Assembly: GCF_000814765.1 (NCBI RefSeq)
Contig: NZ_JWIC01000007.1
Location: 722,500 to 786,499, forward strand
DNA length: 64,000 nucleotides
Direction of reading: 5' to 3'
Source: Pseudoalteromonas luteoviolacea
Lineage (GTDB): Bacteria; Pseudomonadota; Gammaproteobacteria; Enterobacterales; Alteromonadaceae
Shown here: piece after piece, positions 18,256-28,235 of the stretch
How positions within the stretch are numbered: the first letter of the stretch is position 1
How the letters are laid out: every line of letters starts with the position of its first letter
Notes under the pieces: model-generated
What the model saw: the letters and a program-made list of their open reading frames with translations, nothing else
The model's database searches: none
What the model was told of the DNA's origin: nothing
Translations under genes and position numbers: made by a program

Positions 18256-19306
18256 ATCCAATGATGTTTTCGGTACTGTTGATACTGATTTAAATACAAC
18301 ATCTTCGAAGCAACTTATCGAACAACAGGCAACCCACTGGTTACTCATACGAGATGAATTGGATCTTGAACAAAAGGTGCAATTTGAGCAGTGGCTGATT
18401 ATAGACCCTGAACATGAGCGTATTTATAGACGCCAAGAGGAAGCGCTTTCATTAGTAGAGCAACTACCTGTGGCACAAAGCTCAGATCCTGAGGCGCTGG
18501 TTGCGCAATTAAACAATTCGTCAAGAGTTACAATGAGTACTGATAAGTTAGCAGCGAATAACCGTGTATATCGTTGGTTTGCTGTTGCAGCGAGTACCAT
18601 GTTGATAGCTATGTTGGGTTGGTTTGGGCAAAAGCCGCAGGACACGGGCCCTGTAATAGCACAGCAAATTTATCAAACTGAAACAGCGCAAGTTGAAACC
18701 TACTCGTTGGCTGATGGCAGTGCGGTTACACTTGGTCCTGATAGTAAGTTGTTGGTATTTATCTCACATCAAGCACGGTCATTGAAGTTACTTTCTGGTG
18801 AAGGGTATTTTGATGTTGTGAGTGATAAAGCTCGACCCTTTGTTGTTTCTTCTGGGCAAGTGAATATTACCGTCATAGGCACAGAGTTTAATGTACGTTT
18901 CAACCCGAGTTCGATTCAAGTGGCGGTTGCTGAGGGGCAAGTTGCAGTGGAGCTGCAAGACAAGCATGCCAAACTTCAAGCAGGAGAGGTCATTATTGCA
19001 GACAACAACAAAGGGTTGAGTCAAGTTACTTCTATTGACCCGACGTTGATTGATGATTGGCAGCAAGGCCAGTTGATTTATCAAGATGCGCCTCTTAGCC
19101 ATATTGTCGCTCAGCTAAACCGATATTACGCGGGCCAGATTATTGTGGTTGGTGAAGATGTAGAACAGCTGAGAGTTTCAGCCTCATTTTCAACCCAAGA
19201 TATTCCGTCTGTGATACAAGATCTGGCTGCGATGTTGTCCCTTGAATACACGCAGTCAGGCGATACATGGTTGCTTACTAAGTCTGCCATGGTTAAAACG
19301 AATTAA
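18248..19306 (+). CDS. FecR-type anti-sigma factor/regulator
   Basis: Membrane-bound regulator that relays signal from a TonB receptor to the ECF sigma factor. The cytoplasmic N-terminal part (about 20-85) has the DUF4880-like QATHWLLIRDE...QFEQWL region, a single membrane segment lies near residues 103-122, and the periplasmic FecR domain (about 135-230) reads LADGSAVTLGPDSKL...RSLKLLSGEGYFDV. A C-terminal STN-like region (about 275-340) may contact the receptor. The ATG at 18248 lies within the end of the sigma gene; AAAGGTAAG precedes it. The three-gene order supports the call. Confidence 0.9.
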   Translation: MTKSNDVFGTVDTDLNTTSSKQLIEQQATHWLLIRDELDLEQKVQFEQWLIIDPEHERIYRRQEEALSLVEQLPVAQSSDPEALVAQLNNSSRVTMSTDKLAANNRVYRWFAVAASTMLIAMLGWFGQKPQDTGPVIAQQIYQTETAQVETYSLADGSAVTLGPDSKLLVFISHQARSLKLLSGEGYFDVVSDKARPFVVSSGQVNITVIGTEFNVRFNPSSIQVAVAEGQVAVELQDKHAKLQAGEVIIADNNKGLSQVTSIDPTLIDDWQQGQLIYQDAPLSHIVAQLNRYYAGQIIVVGEDVEQLRVSASFSTQDIPSVIQDLAAMLSLEYTQSGDTWLLTKSAMVKTN

Positions 19307-19318
19307 TGTAAGAGTGTA

Positions 19319-22150
19319 ATGCGAAATCTATTTTTATTGTTGAGTGGTCTGCAGTTAAGCACATTAGTAACTGCAAGTGAGCAAAGTCTTCGTGTTGATA
19401 TCGAGCCACAACCCCTAGTACAAGCGTTATTTCATGTGGCTAAGCAAAGTGAGCAATCTATTTTTACTCAGCCAGCTTTACTTCAAGGCTACCAAACGGC
19501 ACAAGTGAAAGGCCAATTTACACTTGATGAACTACTTCAACTATTGCTCAAAGATACTGGCCTTAAAGTTAAGCAAGCAAGTTCTGGCTACATAGTCTAC
19601 CGGCCAAAAAAGGCAGATGGTGCTAAAAGGAAAAAGCGCAAATCTGGGTCGAAGAATAACAGTGAGATCGAAAGAATAAGCGTCTTAGGTCAAAAAGGAG
19701 CAAGCACTGAGGCGGTATGGCTAAAGCATAACTATCAAGTAGGCCTCGTTGATTTAATCGCTGCGGATGATATTGGCGAGCTGCCGGATATTAATGTCGC
19801 CGATTCATATCGTCGCATCGTGGGTGTGCACACCATCAATGATTCGGATGAGGGCCAGCTAGTGACTGTTCGAGGTGTGCAATCAGGCATGAACTCCGTC
19901 ACATTAGATGGCATGGCGCTCGCCAGTGATAGGCAGCACACTCGAGGCGTCAATTTAGAAACTATTCCGGCTTCTTCTGTGGGCCAGTTGTGGTTGTATA
20001 AAACCCCTGATGTGAGCTTTAACGGCAACTCTGTTGGGGCGGTGATGGATCTTAAGAGTTACAGTGCGTTTGATAAACGATCTCCACACTTCAGGTTTGA
20101 TGCTGAATTATCTCAGTATAGTTTTCAAGATGTGCCCGATGATGACGATAAGTTGGGCTTAAATATTCGTAGCCAATACAGCCGTGTTTTTGGGCAAGAC
20201 TCACAGTTCGGGTTGGTTGCATTTGGTATGTATTCAGAAAAATCACGAGATCAAAGCAACCTCAGTAATCAATATCATGTCAATAAAGAGGGGCAAGCGT
20301 TTATTAGTCGCTCCCGTCAATCGGCATATTCAAATGTCTGGGTACGTCAGGGCGGTTCAATCAAGCTTGAAGCGGTTCCAACAGAACAAAGCTATGGGTT
20401 TTGGCATAGTTATTACTACCAACAAACAGAGAATGAACCGCGTAATAGCTTTGCATTTGAGCAAGTGCCCAGAACGCCAGTAAAAGTAAGTCAAAATAAG
20501 GCTGAGATTGAACAGGCTGATTTGGTGCTGGATACCATCTACAGAGACACTGCACGAAGACAGCTTGGCAGTCACATACACTTTAAAAATGAGCTTAGCT
20601 CACGTCAAAACCTCAGCTTTGATGTTGCTTATAGTGAAGCTAGATCAGATAGGCAAGATGAAGAAAGCGTGTGGCAAAGCGCAACCAGTCCAAAAGAATA
20701 TCACTTGTTGGGGTATCAATATACGGGGTTCGACAGTGATAGGAACTGGTCAGTAAACGATCCTCGTTTTGCACAGAGCCCTCGTGCCATCAAGCTTAAC
20801 GAATTTGAGCTACAACGCAGAGAAAATAGCAACACCATATTAGACTCACGAGTATTGTATAGCTGGCATGCCAACGGCAGCAGGTTGGGTTGGAGCGCAA
20901 AATCTGGACTGCGCTATACGCACAGCAAGGTGCGATCTAATAGAGATGTAGCCCGATACGATGTCAAAAAAGATATCTCAATTGGTAAGCTTGTCGGTGA
21001 CAGCAGGTATTCGCTAGATGCTTTTGGACTTAATTTACCTTGGTTGTCCAATGAGTATGTAAGTAATTACTTTCATGAACAATTCAACAATTTTAAGTTA
21101 AACAACAATGCCAGTGAGTTTGCAAGCTTGAGGCATGACTTTAATAGCGTCGATAAAGTCAGTGCTGCACACCTTGAGTTAATTAACCAATCTGATAGGT
21201 GGCGCTGGTCTATCGGTGCTCGTTACGAAGCATGGCAGCAAGAAACGCAAGGGCAAGATATCAATATGAACACCCGAAGCGTGACGCCTAATACACTCTC
21301 TTTGAAAGACTCACAGTGGTTGGGGGTATTGCGCGGTCGTTATGATATAACTGACAATTGGCGCATATTTGCCAGTGTTGGGCAAAGCGTTGCGAGACCT
21401 GATTATTTTGCCAGCAATAACCTAAACTCTGTGAATGAAAGGCGCGACTATACGGTTATCAAGCGCAGCGATCCAAACTTAAGAACCAGCCTTGCAGAGA
21501 GTTGGGATTTATCAACTGAGTATTATTGGCGAGATGGCAATCTGGCCTCAATGGCGCTATTTAAAAAGTATATTGATGATACCGCAGTGGATACCCGTAC
21601 TGTACTGGGTGAGCAAGATAACAGAGTGATACTTGAGCAAAAGTCTAACTATGGTCAATCTGAAGTCAATGGCATTGAACTCAGTTTAACACTACAGGAT
21701 TGGTCTGCATGGTCAAAGCACCTAAGAGGTTTCGGGCTGGTGGCAAATGCGACGATTTTGTCACATGAGGTGTGCTACGAAATACCCAATCAAGCAGTGT
21801 CTTGCTTAGACTATCAATTTGGCCAAGCTGATAAAACGGCGAACGTGATTGCACATTATCGATTTGGTGGCAGCAAAACAGAGATCCGTTTAGGCTATCA
21901 CTACGCAGGAGAGTACTCACCTTATCAGCCTTTGCCGCTTACTGCTCAAACCCGAGAGGTGTGGCAAGCCTTTTCACAATGGGACATGCAACTGCGCTAT
22001 GACGTTAACAAAAATTGGGTGGTGAAAGCCAAAGTGCGTAATCTCACCAATGAAAAGCGCCGCAGTATGACAGGTGAACATCAACACATGTTGGCCAGTG
22101 AAATTGAATTTGGCCGCTCTGTTTGGTTTGGGTTCTCTTACCGTGGGTAA
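19319..22150 (+). CDS. TonB-dependent receptor with N-terminal STN signalling domain
   Basis: A 943-residue outer-membrane receptor. After the signal peptide (about 1-19) comes an STN (secretin/TonB N-terminal) domain at about 25-98 (VDIEPQPLVQALFHVAKQS...). It is followed by a Lys/Arg-rich linker, the plug (about 140-265, with VTVRGVQSGMNSVTLDGM) and a beta-barrel. The STN domain and the adjacent sigma/FecR genes mark it as a transducer that senses its own ligand and activates the ECF factor. The TonB box is not obvious. No siderophore genes are nearby, so the ligand (iron chelate, carbohydrate or peptide) is open. A bidirectional terminator follows. Confidence 0.92.
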   Translation: MRNLFLLLSGLQLSTLVTASEQSLRVDIEPQPLVQALFHVAKQSEQSIFTQPALLQGYQTAQVKGQFTLDELLQLLLKDTGLKVKQASSGYIVYRPKKADGAKRKKRKSGSKNNSEIERISVLGQKGASTEAVWLKHNYQVGLVDLIAADDIGELPDINVADSYRRIVGVHTINDSDEGQLVTVRGVQSGMNSVTLDGMALASDRQHTRGVNLETIPASSVGQLWLYKTPDVSFNGNSVGAVMDLKSYSAFDKRSPHFRFDAELSQYSFQDVPDDDDKLGLNIRSQYSRVFGQDSQFGLVAFGMYSEKSRDQSNLSNQYHVNKEGQAFISRSRQSAYSNVWVRQGGSIKLEAVPTEQSYGFWHSYYYQQTENEPRNSFAFEQVPRTPVKVSQNKAEIEQADLVLDTIYRDTARRQLGSHIHFKNELSSRQNLSFDVAYSEARSDRQDEESVWQSATSPKEYHLLGYQYTGFDSDRNWSVNDPRFAQSPRAIKLNEFELQRRENSNTILDSRVLYSWHANGSRLGWSAKSGLRYTHSKVRSNRDVARYDVKKDISIGKLVGDSRYSLDAFGLNLPWLSNEYVSNYFHEQFNNFKLNNNASEFASLRHDFNSVDKVSAAHLELINQSDRWRWSIGARYEAWQQETQGQDINMNTRSVTPNTLSLKDSQWLGVLRGRYDITDNWRIFASVGQSVARPDYFASNNLNSVNERRDYTVIKRSDPNLRTSLAESWDLSTEYYWRDGNLASMALFKKYIDDTAVDTRTVLGEQDNRVILEQKSNYGQSEVNGIELSLTLQDWSAWSKHLRGFGLVANATILSHEVCYEIPNQAVSCLDYQFGQADKTANVIAHYRFGGSKTEIRLGYHYAGEYSPYQPLPLTAQTREVWQAFSQWDMQLRYDVNKNWVVKAKVRNLTNEKRRSMTGEHQHMLASEIEFGRSVWFGFSYRG

Positions 22151-22167
22151 TAGAGCTTATGATCATT

Positions 22168-22192
22168 AAAGCCCGATTATTCGGGCTTTTTT
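22168..22192. terminator. bidirectional terminator
   Basis: Stem AAAGCCCGA (22168-22176), loop TTAT, TCGGGCTTT (22181-22189), then T-run. It lies between the TonB receptor and the convergent minus-strand gene. Confidence 0.85.
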
Positions 22193-22210
22193 AAATTCTA
22201 AGTTAATTAT

Positions 22211-24323
22211 TTAATGTGGCGATTGGTACACCATGACTTCCCATTGCTGGTGCTGTGCGCCAATATGATTACTGAGTGTAGGGTTGTTGATGTAAGTCCA
22301 AGCCACTTTGCCATCACCAATGTAGATCAGGTCATCTAGGCCACCCCAACCGTAATCTGTGAATGACAATGTTTCTGTGAGTTTGTCACCTTGCTCATTA
22401 ATTTCAACCAAGTGATATGTTTTTGGTATGAGTGCGCGGCTGGAGCCAAGTGGCTGCAAGCTTTGGTTGTCATCAACACATTGGAACTTGGCATAGCCCA
22501 GTAAAAATCGACCATTATGTAGGTTAACCAATTGCGGATCTGAGTATTGACAGTTGTCATCGCCCACTAGCCAACGCGTGGAGCTGGTGGCACCTTCTCT
22601 AGGCGTATTATGGGCACCGCCAATTGGCATGCCAAATAAGCCAATTCTTGTGGCGCTGGTACTGTCCATGTGTTTTTCGCCAGCCAAGTTTTGTGTTGAT
22701 TAAGAGAGGATAGTGCTGGATGTTTATTTCTTTATGGCGCAGGGCTGATAAGTAATCAAGCTCGCAGTTTGAAAATATTCCTTTGCTTAAACAGTTGGTG
22801 CTGTATACATCTGGTTGTGGTGTAATATTTAAATGAGAGATGAAGTTTTTCAGATCCGATTCGGCCACTTTCTTTGGGGCTACAGCAACAGACAGGCCGT
22901 AATTGTCACGTACAGGCACAAAATTATGAATGCCGCCTCGGGTAAACGCGGCATTATTGGCCGGTACGGTGAACAGGTAGGTGCCTGGGCCTTTATTGGA
23001 GTTAGCCTCTGACTTTATCGCAAGTAACCCATGAGCGCGTTTTGGGGCTTTTTTATGGGGTTTGACGGCCATGGAGAATTCTTTGTCGGTCATGTCTGTT
23101 GTGCAGACTGCGCCAAATTGGTCGTTATTCGGGTCATAATAGCCGCGAATGTGCAGCACATGTCCTTTGCCACAATTCCACTCCCAACCACGCTCGTCAT
23201 AGTCAATTTTAAATGTTTCCCCCGAGCGTTGTAACACGATAAGCTGCGCAGACTTATGTTTGGTGCCGTTGATATGATTGTACACCGCCGCCACATTGGC
23301 GATGGCATAGCTTTGGTCCTTTTCTGAATAGTTTAATGACACGTTTCCTAGGTGTTGAGACTTCATTTTAGTTGCTACATAGCTATCATATTCGTGGCTG
23401 AGAGGCTCGTTGTGCCATTCAAGCAGCCAGGCCTCGGTGTTTTCATTTTTCGCCATCGCTTCGACACACGTTAGAAATTGCGCTTTTTGCTCATTATTTG
23501 GTAAAGCGTTTAGTAAGTACTGCCATCTATCTTGTTGTTTAAACGCATTACCTTGTACGACAGTAGAGAATGATTTGAGCTTTCTGCGATTTGCCCCAAA
23601 TTGATTAACCAGAGTGTCGATGTAAGGCGTAACAGACAGGGTATTATGTGGGTTATTGTCCAAACACCGAGAGACATAGTAGCGGTTGCTGGCAATCAGA
23701 GAGGGAAGTGTCATGGGGGATTTTCGAGATTTGCGAATACTCAAATCACGCATAGCTCTGTCGATGGTGGCGTGATTATCGGCGTTTTTATTGACAAAAC
23801 TGCCTTCAGTTTGAGCTGGTAAATCAACCACATGTTTATCCCGTTCTGATGCGCCATGCGGTTTTTCACACACCACGGCAACGCGTTTACAGTCTTTACT
23901 CACGCTAATGCCGTGGCTTGCAATGCACTCATTGAGTACACGTTGGTTTTCTGTGTTTTCAAAGATGCCGCTTTGTGGATTGAATTTGAGCTCGTAAACA
24001 GCCCCCAATCTTGGAGAATTTGTATCACCACTGGTTGACTGAACGGTCGTTGATACAAACATGCTGGGCGAATCTGTGTGGGTATTACAGCTGGCGATAT
24101 AGTTGCGGTGGGGGATTTGCACTTGCGCTTGTTTTATCTCCTGCGCGGTCCTGCCAATATAGTGGGCAACGGCAGGTCGCTCTTTGGCGTTGAACATATA
24201 ATCTGGCAGCGAAATCATCGCACTGCTCACTGTACCAGCAGCATCCTTTGTCGTTGCATGGCAGGCCAGTGAGGTGAAGAGTGCGGTGACTAATAAGGAT
24301 GACTTAAACTTTATTCTAAACAT
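22211..24323 (-). pseudogene. exported protein of unknown function, interrupted by an apparent +1 frameshift
   Basis: Two minus-strand frames together look like one exported protein of about 700 residues. The first part (24323 to about 22690) has a signal peptide (MFRIKFKSSLLVTALFTSLACHA) and a ribosome site (AGAGGGA) before the ATG. It then continues in another frame (about 22690 to 22211) that has no ribosome site of its own and ends with a propeller-like segment (GWGGLDDLIYIGDGKVAW). The switch falls near 22690 at ACACAAAACTTGGC, consistent with one extra base. The first frame runs on for about 25 residues of unlikely sequence and stops at 22608. I do not recognise the family. It may be a real mutation, a sequencing error in the A-run, or programmed slippage. 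It sits next to the surface-signalling module on the other strand. Confidence 0.65.
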
Positions 24324-24565
24324 CAGACATTCCCTCTTTGTAATTAACATTGATTGGTTTAATGCCTGTTTTAAGCGTGCAAAACAGGCGGTGACAGCCT
24401 GAGTATACTGACGAGTTAGAGGGAGAAAATGGTTCGCAGTGATGTTGCATACAATCTGCATAATTGACGCAGACTTTCTGCACATTATGCAGACTTTTTA
24501 GTGATTTTATATGAGGTTATTTGGTTATGCTTGGAAGAATAAATGTGCGTTTTGCTGAGTATAGA

Positions 24566-24594
24566 AATAAAAAAGCCCCGCATGAGCAGGGCTA
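24566..24594 (-). terminator. terminator after RTX gene
   Basis: AGCCCCGC-ATGA-GCAGGGCT hairpin (one mismatch) at 24574-24593; on the minus strand it is followed by a run of T (24567-24573). Confidence 0.85.
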
Positions 24595-24616
24595 AATTGT
24601 GATTTTTTAACGCTTA

Positions 24617-26875
24617 TTAATTTTTGGACTCGATAAAACTAATTTCTCCAAGATAGTTTTGCAGCATCATTGATATGTCTTCTGAGTAGATAAAGGTGCT
24701 TTTATCTCCCCTTTCAATGATGATATCCGACTGCAACAAACCGAGTTCAGACAAATCAATACGATCATGTTTACCAAAGTCTTCTATGACATCATTGCCC
24801 AGACTCATCACGAATATATCTCGGCCAGAGCCACCAATGAGAATATCATTGTTTGCGCCACCATTGAGTGTATCAGCCCCTTTATCTCCTACTAATATGT
24901 CTTGACCATCATGGCCAAATAGCTTATCTGCGCCGTGGCCGCCGGCGATGAAGTTTTCTAAGTGGTTACCATGAAGTTCATCCACATATGGAGTTCCCAT
25001 TAGGTTTTCTACTCGGTCAGAAATTTGTGATAGTTTGACTGTCTGTCCGGCAGCTAAAGATTCCAGAGTTATTGTATCTATGCCTGTACTTCCGTAATAA
25101 AAGTCATTTCCTAAGCTGGCGATAAAGAGGTCGTTCCCCATACCACCATATAAGTTGTCATCACTTTGCCCACCACGGATCACGTCGTCACCTTTACCAC
25201 CTTTGAGGGTATTATTAAGTGCTCCCCCAATAAGGACATCATCTCCAGAACCTGATAAGAAAGTAACGAGTCCACCTTGTCCAGTGAATACTTGATTTAT
25301 GTTAATATTGCTTGCATCAACAGTGAAGTGTTCGGGTATTAAGTTTGCGTCTTTAGTCTCAACAGTTTGCTCATGATTTAAAGTTGGTAAAATTTGTCGC
25401 CAATGCAGGCTCTCAATGTTACTTATTTCCATAACTTGTAGCGCGTCAGATCTGACTTTTATCTGGCCATTTTGCAATTGGTTAGCTTGAGTTGTACGCA
25501 TTAATTGACTAATTTTTATCTCAAGGGCATCTTCACCGAGGCCGCCATTGACGATTTCAATTTTGTCACCTCGTGTGGCGTCTAGTCGCAGAATATCGTT
25601 TCCATCACCACCGTCTAAGGTATCTAACCCGTTACCTGCTTCAATCAAGTCGTTACCAAACCCCCCCTCTAATACATCATTTTTATTGGTACCAACTAAA
25701 AGGTCGTCCTCAGTACCACCAAATCCGTTTTTGACCCAAATGAGTTTATCCTTGCCACTGCCACCATAAGCTTTGTTCACACGGCTTATAAAATCGCCTC
25801 CTTCACCACCAAACCCTGATATTTCCCCATAAATTGATTTACCGATAATGATGTCATCGCCCTTTTCTCCATACATACCACCACTGTTGAAGTTAGTGAT
25901 AAGGTCATCACCATCTCCTGCAAAGGTATTACCTTTGGCATTGGATGCCATATACAAAAAGTCATCACCGCCACCACTTCTTACATTACGAAACTTGATA
26001 TACGCGTCTGAAGAGTCAGTCGGCATATTAATACTGTGCTTAGAACCCGCAATATACACAAGGTGATAATACTTGTGTGGACTATCATAATGGTGCATAT
26101 GGTCTTTAGATGAGTCACATGTATGCTGTTGTAACTGCGCTGTATCGCCATACTGTTGGTAATACTCTGGCCGTTTTTGTTTTTTGGTTTGTTGAGGTTG
26201 TGAGCTTGAAGAATTATTACAGTAACCCGTATAGTTGCATGTTAGGCCAACTCCTACATCTTCATGCATATCAATATATTCCTTTGCGAAATCAATAGGA
26301 TCATTTGTGAGCTTATAACTTAACTCTGAAAATGAGTAAGCAGTCCCCAAAATAGCTTGATTGGGCACATCAATTAACTCGTCTACCCATTCATACTTAC
26401 CCATATCTACATCTTGACCAAAAAATGCTTTACTCGGTGCTTGGGTTGCAAACTGCTTATTTGGAAAATAAGCAGCTGCATTGTCTTGGCCTGCGACTCG
26501 CAGGACGCCACCGATCACACGACCGGCGTAGTCTAATGCATAATATGTCAGATAAGTGCCCGGCGTGGATACAATAAAACTGCCTTTAAGCGCTGGGAAG
26601 AATGTACCCATATATCCTTGCATTGTAGTGAGAGCATACATAGTGCCTGAGAAAATATAAGAATTGTCATCGCTGATGTTTTCAGTTTGCATAGACTGGG
26701 AAACTTGTAATAAGTGCAATTGTTCTGGGAGCTCAATGTCATAAAAGTGCTGAAATTGTTGCTCTACTTCACTGAGTGTATCAAGCTCAGCGGTGTCATC
26801 AATATGTGTATTTGCCAAACTTTGTTGAGTTGATAAGCTCAATAGCAATGCCAAATGGATTTTGCTTAACTTCAT
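24617..26875 (-). CDS. RTX calcium-binding repeat protein with N-terminal signal peptide
   Basis: A 752-residue protein. The N terminus MKLSKIHLALLLSLSTQQSLA is a Sec signal; the ATG at 26875 is chosen because AGGA lies about 8 nt upstream. Residues 30-250 form an unrecognised N-terminal domain with several Cys and His. From about 285 onward there are many RTX nonapeptides of the GGxGxDxux type (GGDGND, GGLGED, GGKGDD, GGSGRD) in at least three clusters, which bind Ca2+ as parallel beta-rolls; the last cluster is near 690-720. The C terminus lacks an obvious type I secretion signal. Large RTX proteins usually have no Sec signal, so this is odd. Probably an exported or periplasmic adhesin/enzyme; no catalytic motif is seen. 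Confidence 0.8.
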   Translation of the reverse strand: MKLSKIHLALLLSLSTQQSLANTHIDDTAELDTLSEVEQQFQHFYDIELPEQLHLLQVSQSMQTENISDDNSYIFSGTMYALTTMQGYMGTFFPALKGSFIVSTPGTYLTYYALDYAGRVIGGVLRVAGQDNAAAYFPNKQFATQAPSKAFFGQDVDMGKYEWVDELIDVPNQAILGTAYSFSELSYKLTNDPIDFAKEYIDMHEDVGVGLTCNYTGYCNNSSSSQPQQTKKQKRPEYYQQYGDTAQLQQHTCDSSKDHMHHYDSPHKYYHLVYIAGSKHSINMPTDSSDAYIKFRNVRSGGGDDFLYMASNAKGNTFAGDGDDLITNFNSGGMYGEKGDDIIIGKSIYGEISGFGGEGGDFISRVNKAYGGSGKDKLIWVKNGFGGTEDDLLVGTNKNDVLEGGFGNDLIEAGNGLDTLDGGDGNDILRLDATRGDKIEIVNGGLGEDALEIKISQLMRTTQANQLQNGQIKVRSDALQVMEISNIESLHWRQILPTLNHEQTVETKDANLIPEHFTVDASNININQVFTGQGGLVTFLSGSGDDVLIGGALNNTLKGGKGDDVIRGGQSDDNLYGGMGNDLFIASLGNDFYYGSTGIDTITLESLAAGQTVKLSQISDRVENLMGTPYVDELHGNHLENFIAGGHGADKLFGHDGQDILVGDKGADTLNGGANNDILIGGSGRDIFVMSLGNDVIEDFGKHDRIDLSELGLLQSDIIIERGDKSTFIYSEDISMMLQNYLGEISFIESKN

Positions 26876-26920
26876 AATTTTTCCTGTATGAATGAAGAAT
26901 TTATCCATAAGACGGTCGAG

Positions 26921-27289
26921 CTATTTCAATCGTCCAACTTTTGTATGGTGAGCGCGCTGCGTGTATTTTGAGTACCTAATAGGCAATGGATCTTTTACTC
27001 TTTGTTTAGCATATTCACTGATGTAGTGATCATTTATCGCTACGAACTTTTGTAAAAAAAACTGATGATCTTTTGAAGAAAGGACCACGTTGGGGCTGTC
27101 GATTGGGAGTGAAGGGGTCTGTGAAAGCCCTACAGAACCATTACTTCTATCTGTCCCTAATGGCAATTCTATTGTCATTTCACACACCATGTGTGGTGAG
27201 TTTGCATGCATTGAGGAATGCACTATGTATGTGCTAATGAGGCACAGTATTGAAACTATGCGAGTGAAATTTACGCTTGTCGGAATCAT
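26921..27289 (-). CDS. small exported protein of unknown function
   Basis: A 122-residue protein with an N-terminal hydrophobic segment that looks like a signal peptide or anchor (about 8-25) and a basic C terminus. It lies 45 nt upstream of the RTX gene start in the same direction, so it is probably its operon partner. Not recognised; the ribosome site is weak (AGAAG). It could be a chaperone-like or surface accessory of the RTX protein; this is only inference from position. Confidence 0.55.
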   Translation of the reverse strand: MIPTSVNFTRIVSILCLISTYIVHSSMHANSPHMVCEMTIELPLGTDRSNGSVGLSQTPSLPIDSPNVVLSSKDHQFFLQKFVAINDHYISEYAKQRVKDPLPIRYSKYTQRAHHTKVGRLK

Positions 27290-27500
27290 TGCAACTTCTA
27301 AATCTATCCTTTATGTTGCAATGTGACGATCAGGCGCGCTTGATCGTCCAACAAATTATTTTTGCTTACATACTTTTAAGTCCTTAATGCAAATGACTTA
27401 CACATATACAGGTCTCAAACCAAGCTGGAAGGGGCACACATTAATTGTCAAAAGCTCACCACCTTTTAACAAGGTAAATAAAGTCATGTGCTTATGGCTT

Positions 27501-28235
27501 CTATTTCGCGGCGCTGCCCACATCTAACTTGTCAAACCATTCTAAAAACTCTTGAACTTTTTCGCCTTTATAGAGTTTGCCATGGTTCGGGGCGAGTACT
27601 TGAATGTCAAGCTCTCTTACACGGGCAATCCAGTTAGCTTTCGCTTGGTTTGAGGGCATCCAGCGTTTATGAAACTGCTCTATATGTTTAACATGTTGCG
27701 AGAAGTCTTCGACGAATTTATTGTCATTGGGCGCATTGATTGCTGAGCCAACGTTGGCACTCATAAGGATCTTTGCCGTCGGGTCAAATAGCTGAAAATT
27801 GCCCGCAGAGTGCAAATAATGTGCCGGGAGTAAGCGCAAGCGTATGCCGCCTAATTGGATCTCTCCACCTTCATCACTGATCCCTTCAAAATGTAAATTA
27901 TCGAGGTCGAAATGACCGATAAACCTTTCCCATAGTGAAGGTGCGTACAAAGTGGCATTAGAAATGGCTTTGTCCCATAAGCTGAGCGTGGCAATGAGGT
28001 CTGGATCTTGATGCGACGCGAATAAGGTGGTTAATTTGTCAAGTTCCGTATGTTGTAAAACCGCAGCAAGCATAGGTGAAAATAGCTCGATTCCACCAGG
28101 GTCCATGAGCATGGATTCATACTCTGTGTGAATGAAATACTGATTTATACTGCCTTGCGTGTTTTGTGTTGAGCCATTGCACTCTAACATCATCCAGCTG
28201 TGTGTTTTACCTTTAAATAGCTCCGCTAGTTTCAC
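27501..28235 (-). CDS. oxygen-binding diiron (ODP-like) MBL-fold protein
   Basis: A 244-residue metallo-beta-lactamase-fold protein like the oxygen-binding diiron (ODP) and flavodiiron families. Metal-ligand candidates are in ASHQDPD near residues 73-79 (the usual HxExDH region), a histidine in LLPAHYLHSAGNF, and a terminal His in LAPNHGKLY near residue 220. Where the fold often has a bridging Asp, the sequence reads MSANVGS. No flavodoxin domain is attached, so it is a sensor-type rather than a reductase-type protein. It starts at a GTG with GGGGAG about 8 nt upstream, overlapping the stop of the MCP-like gene (GTGA). ODP proteins are known O2/iron sensors coupled to chemotaxis proteins in Treponema; the neighbour here suggests something similar. 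Confidence 0.75.
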   Translation of the reverse strand: MKLAELFKGKTHSWMMLECNGSTQNTQGSINQYFIHTEYESMLMDPGGIELFSPMLAAVLQHTELDKLTTLFASHQDPDLIATLSLWDKAISNATLYAPSLWERFIGHFDLDNLHFEGISDEGGEIQLGGIRLRLLPAHYLHSAGNFQLFDPTAKILMSANVGSAINAPNDNKFVEDFSQHVKHIEQFHKRWMPSNQAKANWIARVRELDIQVLAPNHGKLYKGEKVQEFLEWFDKLDVGSAAK

